Assembly (NCBI RefSeq): GCF_938029845.1
Contig: NZ_CALHGG010000064.1
Span: 1-14,442 of the forward strand
Length of the DNA stretch: 14,442 nt
Direction: 5' to 3'
Source of the DNA: an uncultured Capnocytophaga sp.
GTDB taxonomy: Bacteria > Bacteroidota > Bacteroidia > Flavobacteriales > Flavobacteriaceae
Shown here in pieces: positions 6,699-11,973 of the stretch; the stretch's first letter is position 1; the number at the start of each line of letters is the position of its first letter. Made by a program: the position numbers and the translations under genes. The notes under the pieces are model-generated. The model saw only the letters and a program-made list of their open reading frames with translations, did no database searches and had not been told where the DNA came from.

Positions 6699-7484
6699 TT
6701 ACCCAATTTTTAACAATTCTCTTACTTCTTTGCCCACTTTTAGCATTTCATTATTTCCAAATAAACCAAAAGATTCTAATTTTTTTAGATGTATAAAATC
6801 ATTACTATCAGCTGTTGCTATTCTACTATCCAAACTGCATTTTTTTAAATTTCCTAAGAATGATACGACTCTGAAATTCTCGATTTTATTTCCCTCTATG
6901 CTCAAGTATTCAAGCTGCACTAAATTTTTCAAGAAGCTAATATCTTTCAGTTGTTTCATATAGTACAAACACAATTTCCTTAGGTTTTTACATTGAGCAA
7001 GAAAGGAAAGGTCTTCTACTGCTGTACTTCTTAAGTCTAATGACAATAAAGATTTCAATGATTCCCCCTCTTTATACTGTTTCTTTTTTAAACCATAGAG
7101 CTTTAATTCTTTTAGAGAAGGTATGTCCCAAGCTGTTTCAATATTTTTCCTGTCCCAAGACAATAACACTTCTAAAAAAGGGAAATTGGAAAAATCAATT
7201 TTTGTTTTGTCTCCATTATCCAAGTAAAGTTTTTTGAGGTTATGAAGACATTGTATCTCAGAAATATCATCTATTCCTGTCCAAAATACAAATAATTCAT
7301 CAATAAAATCAAATGGTTTTAATGATGGCATATAATCTCTATTCCAACCATAACTATCATCTTTTATCTGTAATTTCTTTATCCCTTTCTCCTGCATATA
7401 AGCAGGAAGTTTTTCATAATTTTCAGGAGTAAGAATTGCAAATTCTTTATGATAGCCTCCGAACTTTACATCAATATTATTCAT
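6699..7484 (-). CDS. Gene G: leucine-rich-repeat protein, immunity candidate
   Basis: A 261-residue cytoplasmic protein. After an N-terminal segment (1-70) rich in aromatic residues, leucine-rich repeats run from about 75 to 245, with visible units LHNLKKLYLDN (80-90), PSLKELKLYG (122-131), LKSLLSLDLRS (143-153), NLRKLCLYY (167-175), LVQLEYLSIEGN (188-199) and LKKLESFGLFGN (233-244). The irregular spacing is like that of bacterial LRR proteins found in immunity loci, not the surface-exposed BspA type: there is no signal peptide or sorting domain. The segment VEDLSFL is shared with gene B. The ATG at 7484 follows a purine-rich AGGGGGATAGGAAT leader. The role is inferred from context. Confidence 0.8.
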   Translation of the reverse strand: MNNIDVKFGGYHKEFAILTPENYEKLPAYMQEKGIKKLQIKDDSYGWNRDYMPSLKPFDFIDELFVFWTGIDDISEIQCLHNLKKLYLDNGDKTKIDFSNFPFLEVLLSWDRKNIETAWDIPSLKELKLYGLKKKQYKEGESLKSLLSLDLRSTAVEDLSFLAQCKNLRKLCLYYMKQLKDISFLKNLVQLEYLSIEGNKIENFRVVSFLGNLKKCSLDSRIATADSNDFIHLKKLESFGLFGNNEMLKVGKEVRELLKIG

Positions 7485-7530
7485 ATTCCTATCCCCCTAT
7501 TATTACATTTTTTATGATTTTTAAAATCTA

Positions 7531-7595
7531 CCCCCGCTGGTGCGAGCGTGTCCCCCACGCTGGCGCAAGCTTGCAGCTTGTGCCTAATTCAAAAT
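7531..7595. repeat. Intergenic module copy 6 (two left arms)
   Basis: Two consecutive left arms occur: CCCCCGCTGGTGCGAGCGTG (7531-7550), then CGCTGGCGCAAGCTTGCAGC (7559-7578) with TTGTGCC after it. The second arm can fold on itself as GGCGCAAGCT/AGCTTGTGCC. No right arm follows. The remainder, 7596-7684, is AT-rich and I see nothing else in it except CCCTAAAAATAGTAGGG at about 7651, reminiscent of the CCTAAAAGTAG segment of copies 2 to 4. The doubled arm suggests two modules fused after loss of a gene. Confidence 0.7.
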
Positions 7596-7684
7596 TTAAA
7601 ATTCCCCTCGCACTATTTAGAGCGCTTTATAGGTTTTAAAAACGCTTATCCCTAAAAATAGTAGGGTAATTCTTTTGTATTTTA

Positions 7685-7801
7685 CTAATAGTTAAGTTGT
7701 TGTGCTTTTAACAACACATCTGAAACATTAACCTTTTCTCCATTTTCATCATACGCTTCATAAGGCGTCCCTAAGTGGTCGGTAAGGATACTATACGATT
7801 T
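7685..7801 (-). pseudogene. Rhs core-domain fragment
   Basis: A minus-strand frame reads KSYSILTDHLGTPYEAYDEN then GEKVNVSDVLLKAQQLNY and a TAG at 7685-7687. TDHLGTPxEAYDExGE is a hallmark of the RHS-repeat-associated core that precedes the variable toxin tip in Rhs proteins. The usual continuation (VWEAELDIYGRV) is missing: after GEKV the frame enters the repeated downstream box (NVSDVLLK). The upstream end overlaps the stop of gene H. It is thus a scrap of about 20 recognisable residues with no start and no toxin tip, and cannot be functional. In other bacteria, such scraps mark places where orphan toxin-immunity modules recombine with a full Rhs gene. Confidence 0.65.
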
Positions 7802-7805
7802 ACAT

Positions 7806-8123
7806 TTACTCTGATATGTTTTCTTTTATAAAATCATCAAAATCACTATAAAAAGTATTTAGTTTTTCTTCTTCATCAATAAATAAAGTGTTGTAAACTA
7901 TATTCCAAGGAATTGGATGATCAAACTTATTATTATATTTCTTATAAAGCCATTCACTAAAATAATAATGAAATTTTTCTTCGATGCTTTCTTCTACATT
8001 TTGCTCTATTTTAGCCGCAATATAACCTAATAAATAGTAATAAAGATTGTTTAAATTCTTTTCATTACCAAAAATCATTTTAAACTTTAGTCTAATGAAA
8101 TAAACTAAATCAACAATTGTCAT
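7806..8123 (-). CDS. Gene H: unrecognised small protein, paralogue of gene M
   Basis: A 105-residue protein from the ATG at 8123 (MTIVDLVYFI). This start is chosen because the related gene M begins MTIIELIKLI at the same point; an ATG at 8153 in frame would add ten residues. The two share MTI-[DE]-L-[IV], a central Gly-containing helix, FxEWLxK/RxYN, a Trp before a xYxxF segment, and a C-terminal E-x-x-L-x-x-F-[FY]-x-x-F-x-x-F-x-K-E. I do not recognise the family. It is helical, acidic at the C-terminus and cytoplasmic. The Rhs fragment at 7685-7801 lies directly at its 3' end, the closest physical link between an island gene and an Rhs toxin. Confidence 0.7.
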   Translation of the reverse strand: MTIVDLVYFIRLKFKMIFGNEKNLNNLYYYLLGYIAAKIEQNVEESIEEKFHYYFSEWLYKKYNNKFDHPIPWNIVYNTLFIDEEEKLNTFYSDFDDFIKENISE

Positions 8124-8185
8124 TTTAACTCTTTTTTCTTTATATAAATCCATAAATTACCATCCTAAACTATTTAAATATTGAG

Positions 8186-8393
8186 CCCCTGCTGGCGCAA
8201 GCTTGTAGCTTGTGCCCTATGATTCCTAATTTACTACCTGCGCGGTAGACACTTGTATTGTGCTACTTGGTAGGTTGTTGCGGGTATGATAGGAGCGAGT
8301 TAAAGTCGCTGAATACCTGCAAGCGAGTATGTGAATCGCGCCAGCGGGGGCTTGCTAGGTTGTTGAGGTTTTAAGAGTATATTTAAGACCATA
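8186..8393. repeat. Intergenic module copy 7 (long-form right arm)
   Basis: The left arm CCCTGCTGGCGCAAGCTTGT (8187-8206) continues into AGCTTGTGCCC and can fold as a hairpin on its own. The middle contains TAATTTACTACCTGCGCGG and CTACTTGGTAGGTTGTTG; the AGAGCTACAAGCTCT hairpin is absent. The right arm (8295-8350) is the long form, almost identical to copies 3 and 10. A downstream box follows at 8357-8393 (AGGTTGTTGAGGTTTTAAGA), reaching to within a few bases of the end of gene I. Confidence 0.85.
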
Positions 8394-8398
8394 CGGAA

Positions 8399-9178
8399 CT
8401 ATTCTCTGTCAACCCCTATGAGTAATCCTTTGTCATGAAAAATTACTTGAATCTCGTGTTGTTTCTCTTCAGGTATGCACCATAACCAATTTTCTTTTCC
8501 TATTTTCTCAACCGTTCCATAAGCATTCTTTTCTACCCATTGAATAAGAGGTATCCCATCAAACATTTCTTCTATATGATATGTTGATAGAATATTTTGG
8601 AGGTAGATATGGCGATATCTATTTTTGATATGAGGAAATTCATCAGAAAGACGAAATCTACGCCATACTTCTGCATTTTCTTTATAGATAGGCATTTGAT
8701 GTTCAGCCCAAGTATCTCCTAAAAGATATGTTGTTGAGCGTTCTTGTTCAAATAAATAACCTAATGATGCCTTATTGTCCTTCAACAAAAGAGATAGTAT
8801 CTCTTTAAAAAAAGAAAAAATATGTTCTCTTTCATAAATAGCATCAAACATTATGTTTGCAACACTATCATTATAATCAAATGAATAATGCCAAGTGAGA
8901 GGTTCTCGGCGCCTTTTTGCAGTAAAAATATGGAAAAATTTATAATTGTTAGAAATATTGTAACTAATATCAACTTCTCTTTTTTCCAAAAATTTTTCAA
9001 TAGGAAGACTCTCACTTTTATAACCTTTATCTTTTAAAAAATCAAAATCAATTGATTTTAAAGGATAACCTTTTTCTTCATAAAAGGGAACAAGGTTGTC
9101 AAACAGGGTTAACACACTTGCTTCATATCCATAAAGGACAAAACAGATTCTTTTCTTGGTAAGTTCTTTCTTTGACAT
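8399..9178 (-). CDS. Gene I: 259-residue immunity candidate with Imm52-like C-terminus
   Basis: The N-terminal 60 residues (KKRICFVLYGYEASVLTLFD) look like a short alpha/beta unit. The middle includes a cluster of aromatic residues (RREPLTWHYSFDYND). The C-terminal 70 residues (RYRHIYLQNILSTYHI, then FDGIPLIQWVEKNAYGTVEK, then W-L-W-C-I-P) follow a pattern I associate with Imm52-type immunity proteins: R-x-I/V-Y-x-x-N-x-L, G-x-x-L-x-x-W-[IV], G-x-[LV], W-x-[VI]-P, ending in a G-L-L. This is a recollection-level match with low certainty. No signal peptide or membrane segment, so probably cytoplasmic. The ATG at 9178 is used. It is flanked downstream by module copy 7 and upstream by the degenerate copy 8. 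Confidence 0.75.
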   Translation of the reverse strand: MSKKELTKKRICFVLYGYEASVLTLFDNLVPFYEEKGYPLKSIDFDFLKDKGYKSESLPIEKFLEKREVDISYNISNNYKFFHIFTAKRRREPLTWHYSFDYNDSVANIMFDAIYEREHIFSFFKEILSLLLKDNKASLGYLFEQERSTTYLLGDTWAEHQMPIYKENAEVWRRFRLSDEFPHIKNRYRHIYLQNILSTYHIEEMFDGIPLIQWVEKNAYGTVEKIGKENWLWCIPEEKQHEIQVIFHDKGLLIGVDRE

Positions 9179-9199
9179 ATTGTTCTTTTATTGTTATTT

Positions 9200-9254
9200 C
9201 TCGGCTACAAGCTCTTGGTATGATAGGCGCACTGCTTGGCAGGTTGAGGGGAGG
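9200..9254. repeat. Intergenic module copy 8 (degenerate)
   Basis: This is a decayed piece of the module between genes I and J: CGGCTACAAGCTCTTGGTAT (9202-9221) corresponds to the middle hairpin with a broken left half. It is followed by GATAGGCGCACTGCTTGGCA and AGGTTGAGGGGAGG, related to the CTTGGTAGGTTGTTG segment of copy 7. Neither inverted arm is intact. Confidence 0.6.
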
Positions 9255-9257
9255 TGT

Positions 9258-9650
9258 TTATTTCTTAAAAGAAACAATATCTTTTTCTTTTAACCATATA
9301 GATTCATCATTAGTAGTTATTTCTCCTGTATTAGCATTTATCCAAACGCCAAAAACGGCTACCTTTTGCATAACTAAATTCTGAAAAGAATACACATAAT
9401 GATCATCAATAATTAAGGTTGGAGAAAGAAGAGTTTCATCATAATCTAAATCCTTACTTTTTTTATTGTCATATAAATATTTGACATATAAATCATTAGC
9501 TTCTTTGACACTAATTTTATATTTCTTTTCTTGGACAATTTCCTCAGAATATGGAAAAACCTCATGGTTTTTTAAGTAATTCTCACTTGGATTACAACCA
9601 AATAATAAGGTAATAAGTGATATAGTAATAATTATTCTTTGCCATTCCAT
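9258..9650 (-). CDS. Gene J: small lipoprotein, candidate periplasmic immunity protein
   Basis: A 130-residue predicted lipoprotein. Residues 1-18 are a classic signal sequence (Arg5, hydrophobic run IIITISLITL) ending in the lipobox L-F-G-C with Cys19 as the lipidation site. Residues after Cys19 (NPSENYLK) do not clearly match the K-D/E-rich surface-export signal known in Capnocytophaga, so a periplasm-facing position is more likely. The mature part has one helix (VKEANDLYVKYLYDNKK), then strands ending in VFGVWINANTGEITTN, an arrangement loosely like PepSY or NTF2-type immunity proteins. It is the only secreted product in the island and could neutralise a toxin that acts in the periplasm or envelope. 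The ATG at 9650 places the signal sequence correctly. Confidence 0.8.
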   Translation of the reverse strand: MEWQRIIITISLITLLFGCNPSENYLKNHEVFPYSEEIVQEKKYKISVKEANDLYVKYLYDNKKSKDLDYDETLLSPTLIIDDHYVYSFQNLVMQKVAVFGVWINANTGEITTNDESIWLKEKDIVSFKK

Positions 9651-9706
9651 AAATCTTTCGTTTTTGTTTAATTGTATTATAATGTCCTGTTGATTCTTTT
9701 ATATTG

Positions 9707-9746
9707 CCCATACGGCTCGCACCTCGTGTCCCTACAATTAGGCTTT
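9707..9746. repeat. Intergenic module copy 9 (degenerate left arm)
   Basis: GGCTCGCACCTCGTGTCCCT followed by ACAATTAGGCTTTATC resembles the left arm and adjoining ACCAATTAGGTTTTAG of copy 11, with several changes. No hairpin or right arm follows. The stretch 9747-9789 up to the stop of gene K contains a possible downstream-box relative (AGATCTGACGACATCTAC). Confidence 0.5.
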
Positions 9747-9789
9747 ATCTTTTTACATTGATTCTACAATAGATCTGACGACATCTACA

Positions 9790-10170
9790 TCAATGATAAA
9801 AAATTATAACTCTTTTGTCATCAGAAAACTCATCTATAATCCTAATCACCCAATCAACATTTTCATTAAACAAATACATATCTGTTTCATAATCCAAAAC
9901 CTCTTCTAGAAAGATATACTCAATAGCATGTCCCCCTTTAACTTCCCAAAGTTCCTTATCCTTACCTTCAAATAGTAGAAAAACTTTCCCTTGTTTAGCT
10001 ATTACATCAACAACATCCTGATAATTAAAAAAAGTAGCATTCTTAAAATTACTATACAAAAAAGAGTCTCGTAAAGAATGTTTTTCTATGTCATTATCAA
10101 AAATAAGTTTGATAATATTTTTTGTGTAATCAGAACTCATATCTAATAGCGTTCCTTTTATATTTCTCAT
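9790..10170 (-). CDS. Gene K: unrecognised 126-residue protein, immunity candidate
   Basis: I do not recognise a family. By eye it is alpha/beta: a helix NIIKLIFDNDIEKHSL, then strands in YSNFKNATFFNYQDVVDVIA, KVFLLFEGKDKELWEVKGG and DWVIRIIDE, ending RVIIFYH. The strongly acidic surface fits an immunity protein that binds a basic nuclease-type toxin, but that is inference. Cytoplasmic, with no signal peptide. The ATG at 10170 is preferred over an in-frame TTG at 10179 that would add three residues. The MITE-like element (10198-10455) is inserted 27 bases upstream of this ATG, so any original promoter has probably been separated from the gene. Confidence 0.7.
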   Translation of the reverse strand: MRNIKGTLLDMSSDYTKNIIKLIFDNDIEKHSLRDSFLYSNFKNATFFNYQDVVDVIAKQGKVFLLFEGKDKELWEVKGGHAIEYIFLEEVLDYETDMYLFNENVDWVIRIIDEFSDDKRVIIFYH

Positions 10171-10189
10171 TATTCCCAATTAATAAAAA

Positions 10190-10463
10190 TAAATGTTCTT
10201 AAGTTTCGCAAGTCATTTTTAGGTTATAATTAGGGTTATAATTGATTAATAATCAATATATTGCAAAGAAAACCTCCCCCTTGCCCCCTCCGAGAGGGGG
10301 AATAAATTCGTTGAAAAAGATAAAAATTGTCTATCAATCTGGAAAATGTCCTTTCTATAACTCCTTGAGAATCATAAACTATCTCATTCCCCCTTTGGAG
10401 GGGGTAGGGGGAGGTTTTTGAATATCAATAAGTTACAGAACTTGTGAAACCTAAGTAAATGTT
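10190..10463. mobile_element. MITE-like non-coding element with 8-bp target duplication
   Basis: The perfect direct repeat TAAATGTT lies at 10190-10197 and 10456-10463. Between them, 10198-10455 (258 bp) starts CTTAAGTTTCGCAAGT and ends ACTTGTGAAACCTAAG, which are inverted repeats matching at 14 of 16 positions. Inside is a second, longer inverted repeat: about 10267-10304 (AACCTCCCCCTTGCCCCCTC core) against 10384-10421 (GGAGGGGGTAGGGGGAGG core). No gene is encoded. Inverted ends plus target duplication are the marks of a miniature transposable element moved in trans. I cannot say which transposase family would recognise it. Confidence 0.65.
10267..10421. repeat. Inner C-rich inverted repeat of the MITE-like element
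   Basis: Two arms of about 38 bases pair with few mismatches; each also contains a small palindrome (CCCCCTCCGAGAGGGGG and CCCCCTTTGGAGGGGG). C-rich units of this type (AACCTCCCCC...GGGGGAA) occur widely between genes in Bacteroidota as I recall. Transcribed from either strand it would form a long stem, which could stop transcription or insulate gene K from the upstream part of the array. Confidence 0.75.
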
Positions 10464-10477
10464 CTTCTATTCTAACT

Positions 10478-10712
10478 CCTTGCTGGTGCAAGCGTGTCGC
10501 TTATACACTTATCATTAGGCTTAGGCTCTTTTGTATTATTTGGTAAGTTGAGGTTTTAACAACCTATCTAATTTGATTATCTTGAATCTGTAATAGAGCT
10601 ACAAGCTCTTAGTATGATAAGCACGAGTTAAAGTCGCTGAATACCTGCAAGCGAGTATGTGAATCGCGCCAGCGGGAGGTTGTGGAAGTTTTAAGAGCAT
10701 ATCTGATACACT
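10478..10712. repeat. Intergenic module copy 10 (full, long-form right arm)
   Basis: The left arm CCTTGCTGGTGCAAGCGTGT (10478-10497) is followed by CGCTTATACAC. A middle region AAGTTGAGGTTTTAACAACC (10545-10564) resembles the downstream box. The hairpin AGAGCTACAAGCTCT is at 10595-10609. The long-form right arm at 10621-10676 matches copies 3 and 7. A downstream box (AGGTTGTGGAAGTTTTAAGA, then GCATATCTGATACACTA) fills 10677-10712 and touches the stop codon of gene L. This is the most complete copy of the module. Confidence 0.85.
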
Positions 10713-10713
10713 A

Positions 10714-11283
10714 CTATCCTCTATTACATAAATTGAAATATACATCTTTTACTTTTTCCAGTTTATTAAATATATAAGGGATATCATCTGTTGCTAATAT
10801 TAGCGGCCAACGCCCTACGACTCCTCCTACTATTAGGTCAGTTTTATAGAAAGCATTATTTTGCAGTAAATCTTCATCAAGTAGTTTTATAGGCAGAACA
10901 CATGAAACTTCGAAATACTGATTACACTCACTACATAATAATCTCCTAACTAAATTAGGATTGTTTTCATAATCATATCTCATCTCTGTGTTACATTGTA
11001 ACAAATAAAATCCTTTTGACTTAGGTAATTCAAGAAACGACAAACCTTTTAATTGATATTTCATATAAATATCTACAAATCTTTGAGAAACTATAACCTC
11101 TCCTTCTAAACAAAAAGAAAAATTATATTTTTTCTTTTTTAGTACAAATTTGTCTATACTTGAGATCACAGCTTTATAACGATTGCTAATTAAGCCACAT
11201 TTTGGACAATATTCTAAGAGCTCTTTATTATTCGTATAAAAAGATGAATTATTATCAGCTCCATGAATTCTATAATATTTCAT
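10714..11283 (-). CDS. Gene L: two-CxxC zinc-ribbon-like protein, double-CXXCG immunity-like
   Basis: A 189-residue protein with a CPKCG motif at residues 26-30 and a CSECN motif at 117-121, spaced to form one zinc site. Around them the order is MKYYRIHG at the start, then strands, then VIVSQRFVDIYMKYQLKGLSFLEL (residues 63-86), then the second CxxC. This layout matches the double-CXXCG motif family (Myxococcus SitI6-type immunity proteins), in which an 'I-x-T/S-x-R-F' helix precedes 'G-L-x-F'. Here the second motif has Asn in place of Gly. The C-terminal 70 residues (VVGRWPLILATDDIPYIFNK) extend beyond that core. Cytoplasmic, no signal peptide. The ATG at 11283 is used. I rate the fold match as moderate and the immunity role as inferred. 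Confidence 0.75.
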   Translation of the reverse strand: MKYYRIHGADNNSSFYTNNKELLEYCPKCGLISNRYKAVISSIDKFVLKKKKYNFSFCLEGEVIVSQRFVDIYMKYQLKGLSFLELPKSKGFYLLQCNTEMRYDYENNPNLVRRLLCSECNQYFEVSCVLPIKLLDEDLLQNNAFYKTDLIVGGVVGRWPLILATDDIPYIFNKLEKVKDVYFNLCNRG

Positions 11284-11320
11284 AATTATTTCTTTTATTA
11301 GTTCCTTTATTTCCTTTTTC

Positions 11321-11503
11321 CCCCCGCTGGTGCGAGCGTGTCGCTTGTGCTCCTACCAATTAGGTTTTAGTTCTGTTGTACTGTACGGATTGTAAGATGT
11401 TGGAATTTCGACAACACAACAGAGCTACAAGCTCTTAGTATGATAAGCACGAGTTGCAAGAAACGTGCTAGCGGGGAACTTTAACCACCCTATGACACAT
11501 TAC
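11321..11503. repeat. Intergenic module copy 11 (full, short-form right arm)
   Basis: The left arm CCCCCGCTGGTGCGAGCGTG (11321-11340), then TCGCTTGTGCTCC, is partly complementary to the right arm at 11447-11476 (GCACGAGTTGCAAGAAACGT, then GCTAGCGGGG). The outer seven bases and the inner GTGC/GCAC pair exactly. The hairpin AGAGCTACAAGCTCT is at 11421-11435. A diverged downstream box lies at 11478-11503 (minus strand TAATGTGTCATAGGGTGGTT). The rest, up to the stop of gene M at 11551, is AT-rich with nothing else recognised. Confidence 0.85.
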
Positions 11504-11550
11504 TCGTCTGATATATTGCCTACTTTTGATACATTATCCATTATCCGCTA

Positions 11551-11862
11551 TTACCATAAACTTGAATTATATTTTTCTTTATAAAACGTATTGAATAAGA
11601 CAAAGAACTCATCCAAAGCCTTTTCTTCAGTTTCAAATTTATAATAAAGTATATTAGCCCAACCTCTAGAGTCGCCTCTCATATTATACCTTTTTCTTAG
11701 CCATTCACAAAATTCTGTGTATAAGACACTAGCTTTTACATCTTCCTCGGTATCACGATAATGCCAACCATTAATAAAAGCTTCTAAACAAAATACATTG
11801 TGAATTCCAATAAATAATTCCGGAATAGGCTTAATAAGTTTTATAAGTTCTATTATTGTCAT
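11551..11862 (-). CDS. Gene M: unrecognised 103-residue protein, paralogue of gene H
   Basis: The first gene of the minus-strand array. It aligns along its length with gene H: MTIIELIKLI at the start, FCEWLRKRYN in the middle (H has FSEWLYKKYN), a W followed by ILYYKF, and LDEFFVLFNTFYKEK near the end (H has LNTFYSDFDDFIKEN). The identity is modest, so these are old paralogues or independently acquired alleles rather than a recent duplication. I do not recognise the family. It is helical and cytoplasmic, with no catalytic motif. The ATG at 11862 is the only sensible start. No promoter consensus is evident in the short AT-rich leader. The immunity role is inferred from its position. Confidence 0.7.
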   Translation of the reverse strand: MTIIELIKLIKPIPELFIGIHNVFCLEAFINGWHYRDTEEDVKASVLYTEFCEWLRKRYNMRGDSRGWANILYYKFETEEKALDEFFVLFNTFYKEKYNSSLW

Positions 11863-11891
11863 AGTAAAAAATATTAAAATTCAGTTTTGGT

Positions 11892-11920
11892 TTCGGTATG
11901 TGAATCGCACCAGCAGAGGG
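11892..11920. repeat. Intergenic module copy 12, right arm only (GH3-side border)
   Basis: CGGTATGTGAATCGCACCAG followed by CAGAGGGA matches the last part of the long-form right arm (GTATGTGAATCGCGCCAGCG) with few changes. No left arm or hairpin accompanies it. It lies upstream of the first island gene and marks the outer border of the repeats; the complementary lone left arm is at 2736-2832. Confidence 0.7.
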
Positions 11921-11936
11921 AATGAAGAGTGAAAAA

Positions 11937-11967
11937 TGAAGAGTGAAAAATGTCTCTTTTCACTCTT
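11937..11967 (-). terminator. Terminator hairpin of the M23-GH3 operon
   Basis: GAAGAGTGAAAA at 11937-11948 is the exact reverse complement of TTTTCACTCTTC at 11956-11967, a 12-bp stem with a seven-base loop. On the minus strand it begins seven bases after the GH3 stop and is followed by a short T-run (ATTTTT). The left stem belongs to a tandem pair of ATGAAGAGTGAAAA (11921-11934, 11935-11948). It should separate the operon from the island downstream. Confidence 0.65.
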
Positions 11968-11973
11968 CACTTT

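Noticed and set aside
6730..7237. Plus-strand open frames inside gene G
   Set aside because: They are antisense to clear leucine-rich repeats and are low-complexity F/S/K-rich translations.
3605..11503. Integron attC sites
   Set aside because: The intergenic modules have inverted arms beside stop codons, but I find no paired RYYYAAC/GTTRRRY core sites and no integrase gene in the window. The resemblance is of layout only.
2736..11920. CRISPR array
   Set aside because: The repeats are 50-230 bases, mosaic in structure and separated by whole genes of varying length, not by uniform short spacers, and no cas gene is present.
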